8,377 bases of DNA, from positions 1 through 8,377 of the forward strand of contig DATEMD010000030.1 of the NCBI GenBank assembly GCA_035275845.1, written 5' to 3'. Below, in pieces: positions 1 through 6,728 of the stretch (position 1 is the first letter of the stretch; each line of letters opens with the position of its first letter). Origin of the DNA: REEB95 sp035275845. Its GTDB lineage: Bacteria > Pseudomonadota > Alphaproteobacteria > ATCC43930 > CGMCC-115725. The notes under the pieces are model-generated. The model was not told the DNA's origin. It made no database searches and saw nothing but the letters and a program-made list of their open reading frames with translations. A program made the position numbers and the translations under genes.

Positions 1-23
1 CCGCGCCGAACCGGGCGGCGGGC

Positions 24-50
24 TTGCGGGCATGCCTTGGCCGCTCAAAC
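24..50 (+). promoter_or_regulatory. Candidate housekeeping promoter for the rpmI-rplT cluster
   Basis: TTGCGGG at 24-30 and GCTCAAAC at 43-50 are separated by 12 bases. This fits the Caulobacter-type housekeeping layout (TTGaCgS, N10-14, GCTANAWC): the -10 box has one mismatch and the -35 box two. Transcription would start near 57, leaving a leader of about 40 nt before rpmI. The rest of 1-96 shows no gene. In the frame closed by TAA at 53-55 the residues do not resemble the end of IF3. The consensus is established for Caulobacter; its use here is inferred. Confidence 0.38.
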
Positions 51-96
51 ATTAAATCTGCAAAACGAACCCAATTCGGGTCGGAAAGGCAATCAA

Positions 97-300
97 ATGC
101 CCAAGCTCAAGACCAAGTCCGGAGCGAAAAAGCGCTTCGGCCGCACCGCCTCGGGCAAGATCAAGGCGGCCAACGCACACAAGCGCCACCTCCTCATCAA
201 CAAGTCGAAGCGCGGCAAGCGCAACGCCAAGGGCACGGTCACGCTCCAGCCGGGCGACGCCAAGCTGGTGATGACTTACATGCCTTATATGAGGGGCTAG
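97..300 (+). CDS. rpmI: 50S ribosomal protein L35
   Basis: Encodes the 67-residue L35 protein of the large ribosomal subunit, which binds 23S rRNA. The start MPKLKTKSGAKKRF is the family signature. The rest is rich in Lys and Arg (KRHLLINKSKRGKRN at about residues 29-43), as expected for an rRNA-binding protein, and the length is close to the usual 65. The frame stays open upstream to an ATG at 37, but I chose ATG 97 because it gives the canonical N-terminus and has a good ribosome binding site, GGAAAGG at 83-89, 7 bases away. It is followed after 9 bp by rplT, its usual partner. infC commonly precedes this gene in bacteria, but no IF3 end is visible in the 96 upstream bases. Confidence 0.97.
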   Translation: MPKLKTKSGAKKRFGRTASGKIKAANAHKRHLLINKSKRGKRNAKGTVTLQPGDAKLVMTYMPYMRG

Positions 301-309
301 GAGCGCGCC

Positions 310-672
310 ATGGCACACGTCAAACGCGGCGTTACCGGCCGCGCTCGTCACAAGAAGGTGCTCGGCCTGGCCAAGGGCTACCGCGGCCGCGCCAAATCGT
401 CGTTCCGCATCGCGATCGAGAAGGTCGAAAAAGGCCTGCGCTATGCCTATCGCGACCGCCGGGCGAAGAAGCGCAACTTCCGCGCCCTGTGGATCCAGCG
501 CATCAATGCCGGCGCGCGCGAAGAGGGCCTGACCTATTCGCAGTTCATGAACGGCTTGCGGCTCGCCGGCGTCACGCTCGACCGCAAGATGCTGGCCGAC
601 ATCGCCATGCACGAGCCGGCCGCGTTCAAGGCCATCGTTGCCCAGGCGCGCGACGCCCTGCCCAAGGCCTAG
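310..672 (+). CDS. rplT: 50S ribosomal protein L20
   Basis: Encodes the 120-residue L20 protein, an early assembly protein of the 50S subunit that binds 23S rRNA. In several bacteria it also represses its own operon. Family hallmarks are VKRGVTGRARHKKVL near the N-terminus, AKGYRGRAKSSFR at about residues 21-33, the YAYRDRRAKKRNFRALWIQR block at about 45-64, and a C-terminal globular part with DRKMLADIAMHEPAAF. The length matches the usual 118-120. The Shine-Dalgarno AGGAG at 299-303 overlaps the rpmI stop codon and lies 6 bases before the ATG, so the two ribosomal genes are probably translationally coupled. Autoregulation by L20 is known in E. coli and Gram-positive bacteria; I see no conserved binding structure here that proves it. 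The stop codon lies inside a 14-bp palindrome. Confidence 0.98.
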   Translation: MAHVKRGVTGRARHKKVLGLAKGYRGRAKSSFRIAIEKVEKGLRYAYRDRRAKKRNFRALWIQRINAGAREEGLTYSQFMNGLRLAGVTLDRKMLADIAMHEPAAFKAIVAQARDALPKA

Positions 673-677
673 GCCTT
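664..677. repeat. Perfect 14-bp palindrome at the rplT stop codon
   Basis: AAGGCCTAGGCCTT reads the same on both strands and is centred on the rplT TAG. With no loop it is a poor RNA hairpin, so it is more likely a DNA-level symmetric site or chance. No T tract follows, so I do not call it a terminator. Confidence 0.6.
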
Positions 678-771
678 CGCGCCGGGCCCTGCGTAATATG
701 CCGGACGAGGTCGTCCCGACAGCGAGCGCGGGCCGATCGTTGATTTCGGCCTGAGGAGCGTGCACGCGGCG

Positions 772-1851
772 ATGGAAAGCCTCGACCACATCCGCGACGA
801 GTTGTTGCGCCTGGTGAAAGGCGCGACCGGCCTCGACGGGCTGGAGCAGGTCCGGGTCGGCGCACTCGGCCGCAAAGGCCGGCTCACCGGGCTGTTGAAG
901 GAGCTCGGCGCACTCGATCCCGATGCGCGCAAGGCACGCGGCGCGGCGCTCAACCAGCTCAAGGACGAGGTCGAGACGGCGCTCGCCGAAGCGCATGCGC
1001 GCCTCAACGACCAGGCGCTCAACGCCCGGCTGACGCAGGAACGCGTCGACGTGACGTTACCCGTCGAGACGGCGACCGCCGGCCGCGTCCACCCGGTGAG
1101 CCAGACCATCGACGAGATCGTCGCGATCTTCGGCGCGATGGGCTTCGTCGTCGCCGAAGGTCCGCACATCGAGGACGACTTCCACAACTTCACCGCGCTC
1201 AACATTCCGCCCGAGCATCCGGCGCGGCAAGAACAGGACACGTTCTACTTGGCGGCGACGGCGGCCGACGGCAGCCGCAAGGTGCTGCGCACCCACACCT
1301 CGCCGGTGCAGATCCGCACCATGCTGCGGCAAAAGCCGCCGATCCGCATCATCGTGCCCGGCCGTACCTTCCGTTCGGATCACGACGCCACCCATTCGCC
1401 GATGTTCCATCAGGTCGAAGGCCTGATCATCGATCGCGCGACGCACATGGGCCATCTCAAGGGCTGCTTGATCGATTTCTGTCGCGCCTATTTCGGCATG
1501 GCCGACCTGCCGGTGCGCTTCCGGCCAAGCTATTTCCCGTTCACCGAGCCGTCGGCCGAGGTCGACATCGGTTGCTCGCGCGAAGGCGGTGGCCTCAAGA
1601 TCGGTGCGGGCGCCGATTGGCTCGAGATCCTGGGCTGCGGCATGGTCCATCCCAAAGTGCTGCGTAATTGCAACATCGACCCCGATACGTACCAAGGCTT
1701 CGCCTTCGGCATGGGGATCGAGCGCATCGCCATGCTCAAATACGGCATTCCCGATCTGCGCACCTTCTACGACAGCGACCTGCGCTGGCTCCGGCATTAC
1801 GGGTTCGTGCCGCTCGACGTGCCGACGCTCGCTGGCGGTCTGGCGCGATGA
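772..1851 (+). CDS. pheS: Phenylalanine--tRNA ligase alpha subunit
   Basis: Catalytic alpha subunit of the cytoplasmic alpha2-beta2 phenylalanyl-tRNA synthetase, which activates Phe with ATP and charges tRNA-Phe. The 359 residues begin with a helical region (about 1-95) of the type that forms the tRNA-binding coiled coil. The class II catalytic core follows: motif 1 from HPVSQTIDEIV at about 107, motif 2 GRTFRSDHDATHSPMFHQVE at 197-216, and motif 3 FGMGIERIAM at 312-321. Length is normal for alphaproteobacteria. The start is uncertain. GTG 760 lies only 1 base after GAGGAG (753-758), which is too close, while ATG 772 lies 13 bases after it, which is long. I prefer ATG 772, which gives MESLDHIRDELL, typical of the family. 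It overlaps pheT by 4 bp (ATGA). The 99-bp gap after rplT has no Phe-rich leader, so classical pheST attenuation is not supported. Confidence 0.97.
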   Translation: MESLDHIRDELLRLVKGATGLDGLEQVRVGALGRKGRLTGLLKELGALDPDARKARGAALNQLKDEVETALAEAHARLNDQALNARLTQERVDVTLPVETATAGRVHPVSQTIDEIVAIFGAMGFVVAEGPHIEDDFHNFTALNIPPEHPARQEQDTFYLAATAADGSRKVLRTHTSPVQIRTMLRQKPPIRIIVPGRTFRSDHDATHSPMFHQVEGLIIDRATHMGHLKGCLIDFCRAYFGMADLPVRFRPSYFPFTEPSAEVDIGCSREGGGLKIGAGADWLEILGCGMVHPKVLRNCNIDPDTYQGFAFGMGIERIAMLKYGIPDLRTFYDSDLRWLRHYGFVPLDVPTLAGGLAR

Positions 1852-4241
1852 AGACGACGCTCGCCTGGCTCAAGACGCATCTCGCAACCGATGCGGCGCT
1901 CGACACGATCGTCGGCAAGCTGGCGATGCTCGGCCTCGAGGTCGAAAGCGTCGTCGATCGCAGCAAACCGCTCGCGCCCTTCATTGTGGCGCGGGTAATC
2001 GACGCGAAGCCGCATCCCGACGCCGACAAGCTGAAGCTCTGTCTGGTCGATACCGGCAAGGACAAGGTCGAGGTGGTCTGCGGTGCGCCCAACGCGCGCG
2101 CCGGCATGCTCGGCGTCTTCGCGCCGCCTGGCGCGGTGATTCCGCGTTCGGGCCAGGCGTTGAAGGCGAGCAAGATCCGCGGCGTCGTGTCGAACGGCAT
2201 GCTGTGCTCGGGTTACGAGCTCATGTTGTCGGACGATCATGCCGGCATCATCGAATTGCCCGATGGCGCGCACCCGGGCGACAGCTTCGTCACCGTGGCC
2301 GGCCTCGACGATCCGGTGGTCGACGTCAAGGTGACACCCAATCGCGCGGATTGCCTGAGCGTCCGCGGCTTGGCGCGTGACCTGGCGGCGGCCGGCCTGG
2401 GCACGCTTGCGGCGGTGGATGCGAAGCCGGTCGTCGGCACCGTCCCGTGCCCGGTTGCCGTTCATCTCGCCGGTCCGGACGACAAGGCGTGTCCGCTGTT
2501 CCTCGGCCGCGTGGTGCGCGGTCTCAAGAACAAGCCGAGCCCGGGCTGGTTGCAGGAACGGCTGACGTCGATCGGCCTGCGGCCGATCTCGGCGCTGGTC
2601 GACATCACCAATTTTCTGACCTTCGATCTCGGCCGGCCGCTGCATGTCTTCGATGCCGATAAACTCAAAGGCGATCTCGCCGTGCGCGGCGCGCGCCCGG
2701 GCGAAAGCCTCGCCGCGCTCAACGGCAAGACCTATGCACTCGAGCCCGACATGACGGTGATCGCCGATGCCAACGGCGTGCTCAGTCTCGGCGGCGTGAT
2801 CGGTGGCGAATCGTCCGGCTGCACCGACGCCACGACCAACGTCTTCATCGAAGCCGCGTTGTTCGACCCCGTGCGGACGGCGACAACCGGCCGCAAGCTC
2901 AACCTGCAAAGCGACGCGCGCTACCGCTTCGAACGCGGGCTCGATCCCGAATTCGTCCGTCCGGGACTCGAAATCGCGACGCGTCTGATCCTCGAGATCT
3001 GCGGTGGTACGGCGTCCGAGGTCGGCGTCGCCGGCGCGGTGCCGGCGTGGCGGCGCACCATCCGGTTGCGGCTCGACCGGGTGCGCAGCTTCGGCGGCGT
3101 CGAGGTCGCCGCCGCCGAACAACGCCGCATCCTGCAAGCGCTTGGCTGCACGGTGCGCGAAGCTGGCGACCATTTCGAGGTCGAGCCGCCGTCATGGCGC
3201 GCCGATATCGAAGGCGAAGCCTGCCTGGTCGAGGAAATCCTGCGCATCCACGGCTACGATTCAATTCCGGTGGTCTCGCTGCCGCGCGATGGCGCGGTGC
3301 CGCCGCCGGCTTTGACGCCGGCGCAACGCCGCGCCGGCATCGTCCGGCGCACGCTGGCGGCACATGGCCTGGTCGAGGCGGTCAGCTTCTCGTTCCTGGC
3401 GCTCAAGGATGCGGCGCTGTTCGGCGGCGGCACCGCGAACCTGACGCTGCTCAATCCGATCAGCGCCGATCTCGACGCGATGCGGCCGTCGATCCTGCCC
3501 AACTTGCTTGCGGCCGCGCGGCGTAATGCCGATCGCGGCGTCGCCGATGTCGCGCTGTTCGAACTCGGGCCGCAATATCGCGACGATACCGAAACCGGTC
3601 AGGATCTGGTCGCGGTCGGTATTCGTGCGGGCGCCGTCCAGCCGAAGACGTGGAACGAATCCGCGCGCACGGCGAACGCATTCGACGCCAAGGCCGACGC
3701 GCTCGTGGCCTTGGCCGCCGCCGGCGTCGCGCCCGATGCGGTGCAACTCGAAGCGGCGGCGCCGGATTGGTATCATCCCGGCCGCTCCGGCACGCTGCGC
3801 CAGGGGCCAAAGGTTCTGGCGACATTCGGCGAAATCCATCCGGGCGTGCTGCGGTCGATGGCGGTCGAAGGGGCGGTCGCCGGCTTCGAGGTGTTTCTCG
3901 ATGCCGTGCCCGAGCCGCGGGCGAAAGGCGCCGCGCGTCCGTTGCTCAAGCTATCGCCGTTCCAACCGGTGAGCCGCGACTTCGCCTTCGTCGTCGACGC
4001 CGGCGTGTCGGCCGAAACGCTGTTGCGCGCCGCGCGCGGCGTCGATCGCAAGTTGGTGTCGGAGGTTCGCCTGTTCGATCTCTATCAGGGCAAGGGCCTG
4101 CCCGACGGCAAGAAATCGCTGGCGATCAGCGTGACCTTGCAGCCGACCGAAGCGACGCTCACCGACGCCGAGATCGAGGGTTTCTCGGCTAAACTGGTCG
4201 CTGCCGTCGAAAAAGCCACCGGCGGCACGTTACGCAAATAG
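1848..4241 (+). CDS. pheT: Phenylalanine--tRNA ligase beta subunit
   Basis: Non-catalytic beta subunit of phenylalanyl-tRNA synthetase. It binds tRNA and hydrolyses mischarged Tyr-tRNA-Phe. At 797 residues it matches the bacterial family (E. coli about 795). Domains in order: an EMAP-like OB-fold tRNA-binding domain from about residue 44 (PFIVARVIDAKPHPDADKLK, then VCGAPNAR); the B3/B4 editing domain at about 215-370 with LGGVIGGESSG at 314-324; a B5 domain at about 406-474 (SFGGVEV, then PPSWRADIEGEACLVEEILR); a catalytic-like core; and a C-terminal ferredoxin-fold anticodon-binding domain at about 704-797 (SPFQPVSRDFAFVV). The frame is open upstream, but ATG 1848 inside the pheS stop gives the canonical MKTTLAWLKTHL start. 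There is no strong binding site of its own, so translation probably depends on pheS through the ATGA overlap, which would favour equal subunit production. Confidence 0.98.
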   Translation: MKTTLAWLKTHLATDAALDTIVGKLAMLGLEVESVVDRSKPLAPFIVARVIDAKPHPDADKLKLCLVDTGKDKVEVVCGAPNARAGMLGVFAPPGAVIPRSGQALKASKIRGVVSNGMLCSGYELMLSDDHAGIIELPDGAHPGDSFVTVAGLDDPVVDVKVTPNRADCLSVRGLARDLAAAGLGTLAAVDAKPVVGTVPCPVAVHLAGPDDKACPLFLGRVVRGLKNKPSPGWLQERLTSIGLRPISALVDITNFLTFDLGRPLHVFDADKLKGDLAVRGARPGESLAALNGKTYALEPDMTVIADANGVLSLGGVIGGESSGCTDATTNVFIEAALFDPVRTATTGRKLNLQSDARYRFERGLDPEFVRPGLEIATRLILEICGGTASEVGVAGAVPAWRRTIRLRLDRVRSFGGVEVAAAEQRRILQALGCTVREAGDHFEVEPPSWRADIEGEACLVEEILRIHGYDSIPVVSLPRDGAVPPPALTPAQRRAGIVRRTLAAHGLVEAVSFSFLALKDAALFGGGTANLTLLNPISADLDAMRPSILPNLLAAARRNADRGVADVALFELGPQYRDDTETGQDLVAVGIRAGAVQPKTWNESARTANAFDAKADALVALAAAGVAPDAVQLEAAAPDWYHPGRSGTLRQGPKVLATFGEIHPGVLRSMAVEGAVAGFEVFLDAVPEPRAKGAARPLLKLSPFQPVSRDFAFVVDAGVSAETLLRAARGVDRKLVSEVRLFDLYQGKGLPDGKKSLAISVTLQPTEATLTDAEIEGFSAKLVAAVEKATGGTLRK

Positions 4242-4245
4242 GTTT

Positions 4246-6048
4246 ATGACCGATCTCGCGCATATCCGTAACTTCGCCATCATCGCCCACATCGATCACG
4301 GCAAGTCGACGCTGGCCGACCGCTTGATCGAACGCTGTGGTGGCCTCGATGCGCGCGAGATGCGCGCGCAGGTGCTCGACTCGATGGACATCGAGCGCGA
4401 ACGCGGCATCACCATCAAGGCACAGACCGTCCGCCTCAGCTACACGGCGAAGAACGGCCAAGCGTACGAACTCAACCTGATGGACACGCCCGGTCACGTC
4501 GACTTCGCCTACGAGGTCAGCCGGTCGCTGGCGGCGTGCGAAGGCTCGCTGCTGGTGGTCGACGCGAGCCAGGGCGTCGAGGCGCAAACCCTGGCGAACG
4601 TCTATCAGGCGATCGACGCCGGGCATGAAATCGTGCCGGTGCTGAACAAGGTCGACCTGCCGGCGGCCGAACCGGCGCGCGTGCGCGAGCAGATCGAAGA
4701 GGTCATCGGGATCGATGCCTCGGGCGCGGTCGAAATCTCGGCCAAGACCGGCCTCAATATCGACGGCGTGCTCGAAGCACTGGTCGAACGCCTGCCGGCG
4801 CCGCAAGGCGACGCGCAAGCGCCGCTCAAGGCGCTGCTGGTTGATAGCTGGTACGACGCCTATCTCGGCGTGGTCATCCTGGTGCGGGTGAAGGACGGCG
4901 TGCTCAAGCCCGGCCTCAAGATCCGCTTCATGGCGACCGGCGCTACCCACACCGTTGACAAAGTAGGCGTGTTCACGCCCAAGCCCTTGCCGATGACCGA
5001 GTTGGGGCCGGGCGAAATCGGCTTCATCACCTCGGGCATCAAGACCGTCGCCGATTGCAAGATCGGCGACACCATCACCGAGGACCGGCGTCCCACCGCC
5101 GAGCCGCTCGCCGGATTTAAACCGCTGCAGCCCGTGGTTTTCTGCGGCCTGTTTCCGGCCGATGCCGCCGATTACGATCATCTGCGCGACAGCCTAGCCA
5201 AGCTGCGGCTCAACGACGCCAGCTTTGAATACGAGCCGGAAACTTCGGCCGCCCTGGGCTTCGGCTTCCGCTGCGGCTTCTTGGGATTGCTGCATCTCGA
5301 GATCGTCGAGGAGCGGCTCGAGCGCGAATTCAATCTTGATCTCATCCCGACCGCGCCCTCGGTCGTCTATCACATTCATCAGCGCGACGGCTCGATGGTG
5401 GCGCTACATAATCCGGTCGACATGCCCGATCCGGTGAAGATCGACCACCTGGAGGAACCCTGGATCAAGGCGACCATCCTGGTGCCCGACGATTATCTCG
5501 GCAGCGTGCTGGCGCTGTGCGAAGAACGCCGCGGCGTACAGCAGGACCTGACCTATGCCGGCAAGCGCGCCATGGTGGTGTATCGCCTGCCCTTGAATGA
5601 AGTCGTGTTCGACTTCTATGACCGGTTGAAATCCGTGTCGCGCGGCTATGCCAGCTTCGACTATCAGATGGACGGGTACGAGGCCGGCGACCTGGTGCAG
5701 ATGAACATCCTGGTCAACAGCGAGCCGGTCGATGCGCTGGCCACCATCGTGCATCGCAGCCAGGCCGAGCGCCGCGGCCGCGCCATGTGCGAACGGCTGA
5801 AGGAACTGATCCCGCGCCAGCTTTTCCTGATCGCGATTCAGGCGGCAATCGGCAGCCGGGTCATCGCGCGCGAGACGGTGAAGGCGCTGCGCAAGGACGT
5901 GCTGGCCAAGTGCTATGGCGGCGACGTGTCGCGCAAACGCAAGCTGCTGGAGAAGCAGAAGGAAGGCCGTAAGCGGATGCGGCAATTCGGCAAGGTCGAT
6001 ATCCCGCAATCGGCCTTTATCGCCGCGCTCAAGATGGGCGACGAATAG
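4246..6048 (+). CDS. lepA: Elongation factor 4 (LepA), ribosomal GTPase
   Basis: Translational GTPase that acts on the ribosome; proposed roles include back-translocation, initiation and ribosome biogenesis. The 600 residues match the family length. GTPase motifs are all intact: G1 AHIDHGKS at 14-21, the G2 threonine in RGITIK (T56), G3 DTPGH at 80-84, G4 NKVD at 134-137 and G5 SAKTG at 165-169. Next come domain II, two EF-G-like domains (FRCGFLGLLHLEIVEERLER at about 343-362), and the LepA-specific C-terminal domain with KRKLLEKQKEGRKRM and VDIPQSAFIAALK. This C-terminal domain separates it from EF-G and TypA. ATG 4246 follows the pheT stop by 4 bp. The only Shine-Dalgarno-like bases are AGG at 4240-4242, 3 bases away, so initiation probably relies on ribosomes finishing pheT. 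Confidence 0.98.
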   Translation: MTDLAHIRNFAIIAHIDHGKSTLADRLIERCGGLDAREMRAQVLDSMDIERERGITIKAQTVRLSYTAKNGQAYELNLMDTPGHVDFAYEVSRSLAACEGSLLVVDASQGVEAQTLANVYQAIDAGHEIVPVLNKVDLPAAEPARVREQIEEVIGIDASGAVEISAKTGLNIDGVLEALVERLPAPQGDAQAPLKALLVDSWYDAYLGVVILVRVKDGVLKPGLKIRFMATGATHTVDKVGVFTPKPLPMTELGPGEIGFITSGIKTVADCKIGDTITEDRRPTAEPLAGFKPLQPVVFCGLFPADAADYDHLRDSLAKLRLNDASFEYEPETSAALGFGFRCGFLGLLHLEIVEERLEREFNLDLIPTAPSVVYHIHQRDGSMVALHNPVDMPDPVKIDHLEEPWIKATILVPDDYLGSVLALCEERRGVQQDLTYAGKRAMVVYRLPLNEVVFDFYDRLKSVSRGYASFDYQMDGYEAGDLVQMNILVNSEPVDALATIVHRSQAERRGRAMCERLKELIPRQLFLIAIQAAIGSRVIARETVKALRKDVLAKCYGGDVSRKRKLLEKQKEGRKRMRQFGKVDIPQSAFIAALKMGDE

Positions 6049-6053
6049 CGCCG

Positions 6054-6073
6054 CGGCGGCCGCCGGTTTGGTT
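6054..6073 (+). terminator. Weak terminator-like GC palindrome after lepA
   Basis: CGGCGGCCGCCG at 6054-6065 is a 12-bp palindrome starting 6 bases after the lepA stop. It is followed by GTTTGGTT. As RNA it could form only a 4-bp stem with a 4-base loop, and the T stretch is broken. It might end the translation cluster, but it is a poor intrinsic terminator and could be chance in GC-rich DNA. Confidence 0.25.
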
Positions 6074-6128
6074 AACGGCGCGTAAGGAAGCGCGGCAGAT
6101 ACGCTGCGGTGGCAAGGTTACCGCGTAA
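6070..6128. repeat. Paired GGTTA...GCGTAA elements upstream of the small gene
   Basis: GGTTA and GCGTAA occur together twice, at 6070-6085 with 5 bases between them and at 6116-6128 with 2 bases between them. The second copy contains the inverted repeat TTAC-CGC-GTAA (6118-6128). The first copy contains GTTAAC. They lie 80 to 140 bases before the ATG at 6208 and could be paired protein-binding sites. GTTAAC recalls a CtrA half-site, but the full TTAA-N7-TTAA motif is absent. Confidence 0.35.
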
Positions 6129-6163
6129 ATACCCTATTCACGTCTCAATGTTATGAAAAGTGC

Positions 6164-6180
6164 GCGGGTTTCGCACCCGC
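6164..6180 (+). promoter_or_regulatory. Leader hairpin upstream of the 82-residue gene
   Basis: GCGGGT (6164-6169) pairs with ACCCGC (6175-6180) around a 5-base loop, 27 bases before the ATG at 6208. No T tract follows, so it is not a terminator. It could influence mRNA stability or translation. A short overlapping reading frame beginning at ATG 6153 passes through it. Confidence 0.3.
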
Positions 6181-6207
6181 CGACCACTACCCCGGAACAT
6201 TGTTGCG

Positions 6208-6456
6208 ATGCTGCGTCATTCGGAATTGCGTGAAGCCGCCCTATTGATGATCCGCCGCCACGGCACCGGCGCGACGATCAAAGCCGGCTTCCGCGCCGCA
6301 TCGCTGATGGAGACCGGCGACGCCGGCGCGGCCGCGATCTGGGTCGACATCATCTCCGAGATCAACCGCATCCGCGCCGAGCTGCGCGACCTCTATTCCG
6401 GCCTGCCGCTCGATCCGCCGGTCGCCGAACCCGAGGTTGGCAGCCGCGTGGCCTGA
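6208..6456 (+). CDS. Small uncharacterised alpha-helical protein
   Basis: Encodes 82 residues that I cannot assign to a named function. The layout is LRHSELREAALLMIRRHG, a short turn, a second amphipathic stretch KAGFRAASLMETGD, then AGAAAIWVDIISEINRIR and a Pro-rich tail. This recalls small alphaproteobacterial proteins with the general plan 'helix - RHG - A-rich helix - GD..GAA.W..I...I..L'; that resemblance is from memory only. There is no signal peptide or membrane segment, so it is probably cytoplasmic. ATG 6208 is chosen over GTG 6160 because GGAA at 6194-6197 lies 10 bases upstream and the 16 extra residues are Arg/Pro-rich and unlike the rest. It stands alone, 159 bp after lepA and 62 bp before a tRNA. 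The hydrophobic pattern and fitting start support a real gene. Confidence 0.72.
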   Translation: MLRHSELREAALLMIRRHGTGATIKAGFRAASLMETGDAGAAAIWVDIISEINRIRAELRDLYSGLPLDPPVAEPEVGSRVA

Positions 6457-6477
6457 CCGCCGCCGCCGCCCGGCGGT
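6456..6477 (+). terminator. GC hairpin after the 82-residue gene
   Basis: ACCGCCG (6456-6462) pairs with CGGCGGT (6471-6477) around an 8-base loop, directly at the stop codon of the small gene. A shorter register, CCGCCG at 6460-6465, is also possible. The following TTGCGTCTATTT is only moderately T-rich, so this is at best a weak terminator separating the small gene from the tRNA. Confidence 0.35.
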
Positions 6478-6505
6478 TGCGTCTATTTCCCGGCTTCATT
6501 AGGCT
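6477..6505 (+). promoter_or_regulatory. Possible promoter for tRNA-Ser
   Basis: TTGCGT (6477-6482) and TAGGCT (6500-6505) are 17 bases apart, and the second box ends 13 bases before the tRNA 5' end, a suitable position. Each box matches only half of the sigma-70 consensus, and the first overlaps the hairpin arm just upstream. Position supports it more than sequence does. Confidence 0.25.
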
Positions 6506-6518
6506 TCGCGCGCTCTTG

Positions 6519-6608
6519 GGAGGGGTGGCCGAGTGGTTTAAGGCGCACGCTTGGAAAGCGTGTTTACGGGAAACCGTAACGTGGGTTCGAATCCCACTCC
6601 CTCCGCCA
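6519..6608 (+). tRNA. tRNA-Ser (anticodon GGA)
   Basis: A complete 90-nt class II tRNA that reads the serine codons UCC and UCU. The acceptor stem GGAGGGG (6519-6525) pairs with TCCCTCC (6598-6604), with one G-T pair. The discriminator base is G6605, as serine tRNAs require, and CCA is encoded at 6606-6608. The anticodon stem CACGC/GCGTG (6546-6550, 6558-6562) holds loop TTGGAAA with anticodon GGA at 6553-6555. The long variable arm typical of tRNA-Ser is TTACGG-GAAA-CCGTAA (a 6-bp stem with a GAAA tetraloop). The T arm is GTGGG-TTCGAAT-CCCAC. All arms pair, so it should be functional. No integrase or second copy of its 3' end is present in the window. Confidence 0.98.
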
Positions 6609-6728
6609 GATCGCGACGCCGCATCGCGTGCCGACGCCGCGTGATGTGCCACCAATTGATCACCACCGCTGCCATAGTCCGTCCGTAAATCAAGGTGCAT
6701 GCTTGCATCTGTTTCGGAACGGCGCGTC

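Noticed and set aside
69..81. ACCC/GGGT hairpin just before the rpmI ribosome binding site as an L20 control element
   Set aside because: A 4-bp stem is too weak, and nothing resembles the known L20-binding structures.
703..716. GGACGA/TCGTCC inverted repeat between rplT and pheS as a terminator
   Set aside because: Only about 5 bp can pair with a usable loop and no T tract follows, so pheST is probably read through from rplT.
24..743. Forward open frame of 239 residues overlapping rpmI and rplT
   Set aside because: It overlaps two ribosomal protein genes in another frame and encodes an Arg/Gln-rich sequence without any family signature.
699..755. 18-residue frame between rplT and pheS as an attenuator leader peptide
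   Set aside because: It contains no phenylalanine codons and no ribosome binding site, and no terminator/antiterminator pair follows.
52..996. Long reverse-strand open frame across rpmI, rplT and pheS
   Set aside because: It lies opposite three certain genes, its translation is Arg/Ala-rich with no family resemblance, and such shadows are expected in GC-rich DNA.
1797..3173. 458-residue reverse-strand open frame opposite pheT
   Set aside because: It mirrors third-position GC bias of pheT; there is no recognisable domain and no ribosome binding site evidence.
4189..5181. 330-residue reverse-strand open frame opposite lepA
   Set aside because: Same reason: it is antisense to a highly conserved gene, and its composition is that of a shadow frame.
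6153..6233. 26-residue frame starting ATG 6153 ahead of the small gene
   Set aside because: No Shine-Dalgarno is visible, it overlaps the better-supported gene at 6208 in another frame, and its composition is uninformative.
6612..6628. CGCGA/TCGCG hairpin just after tRNA-Ser as a tRNA terminator
   Set aside because: The 5-bp stem has no following T tract and arises from short GC-rich words repeated nearby.
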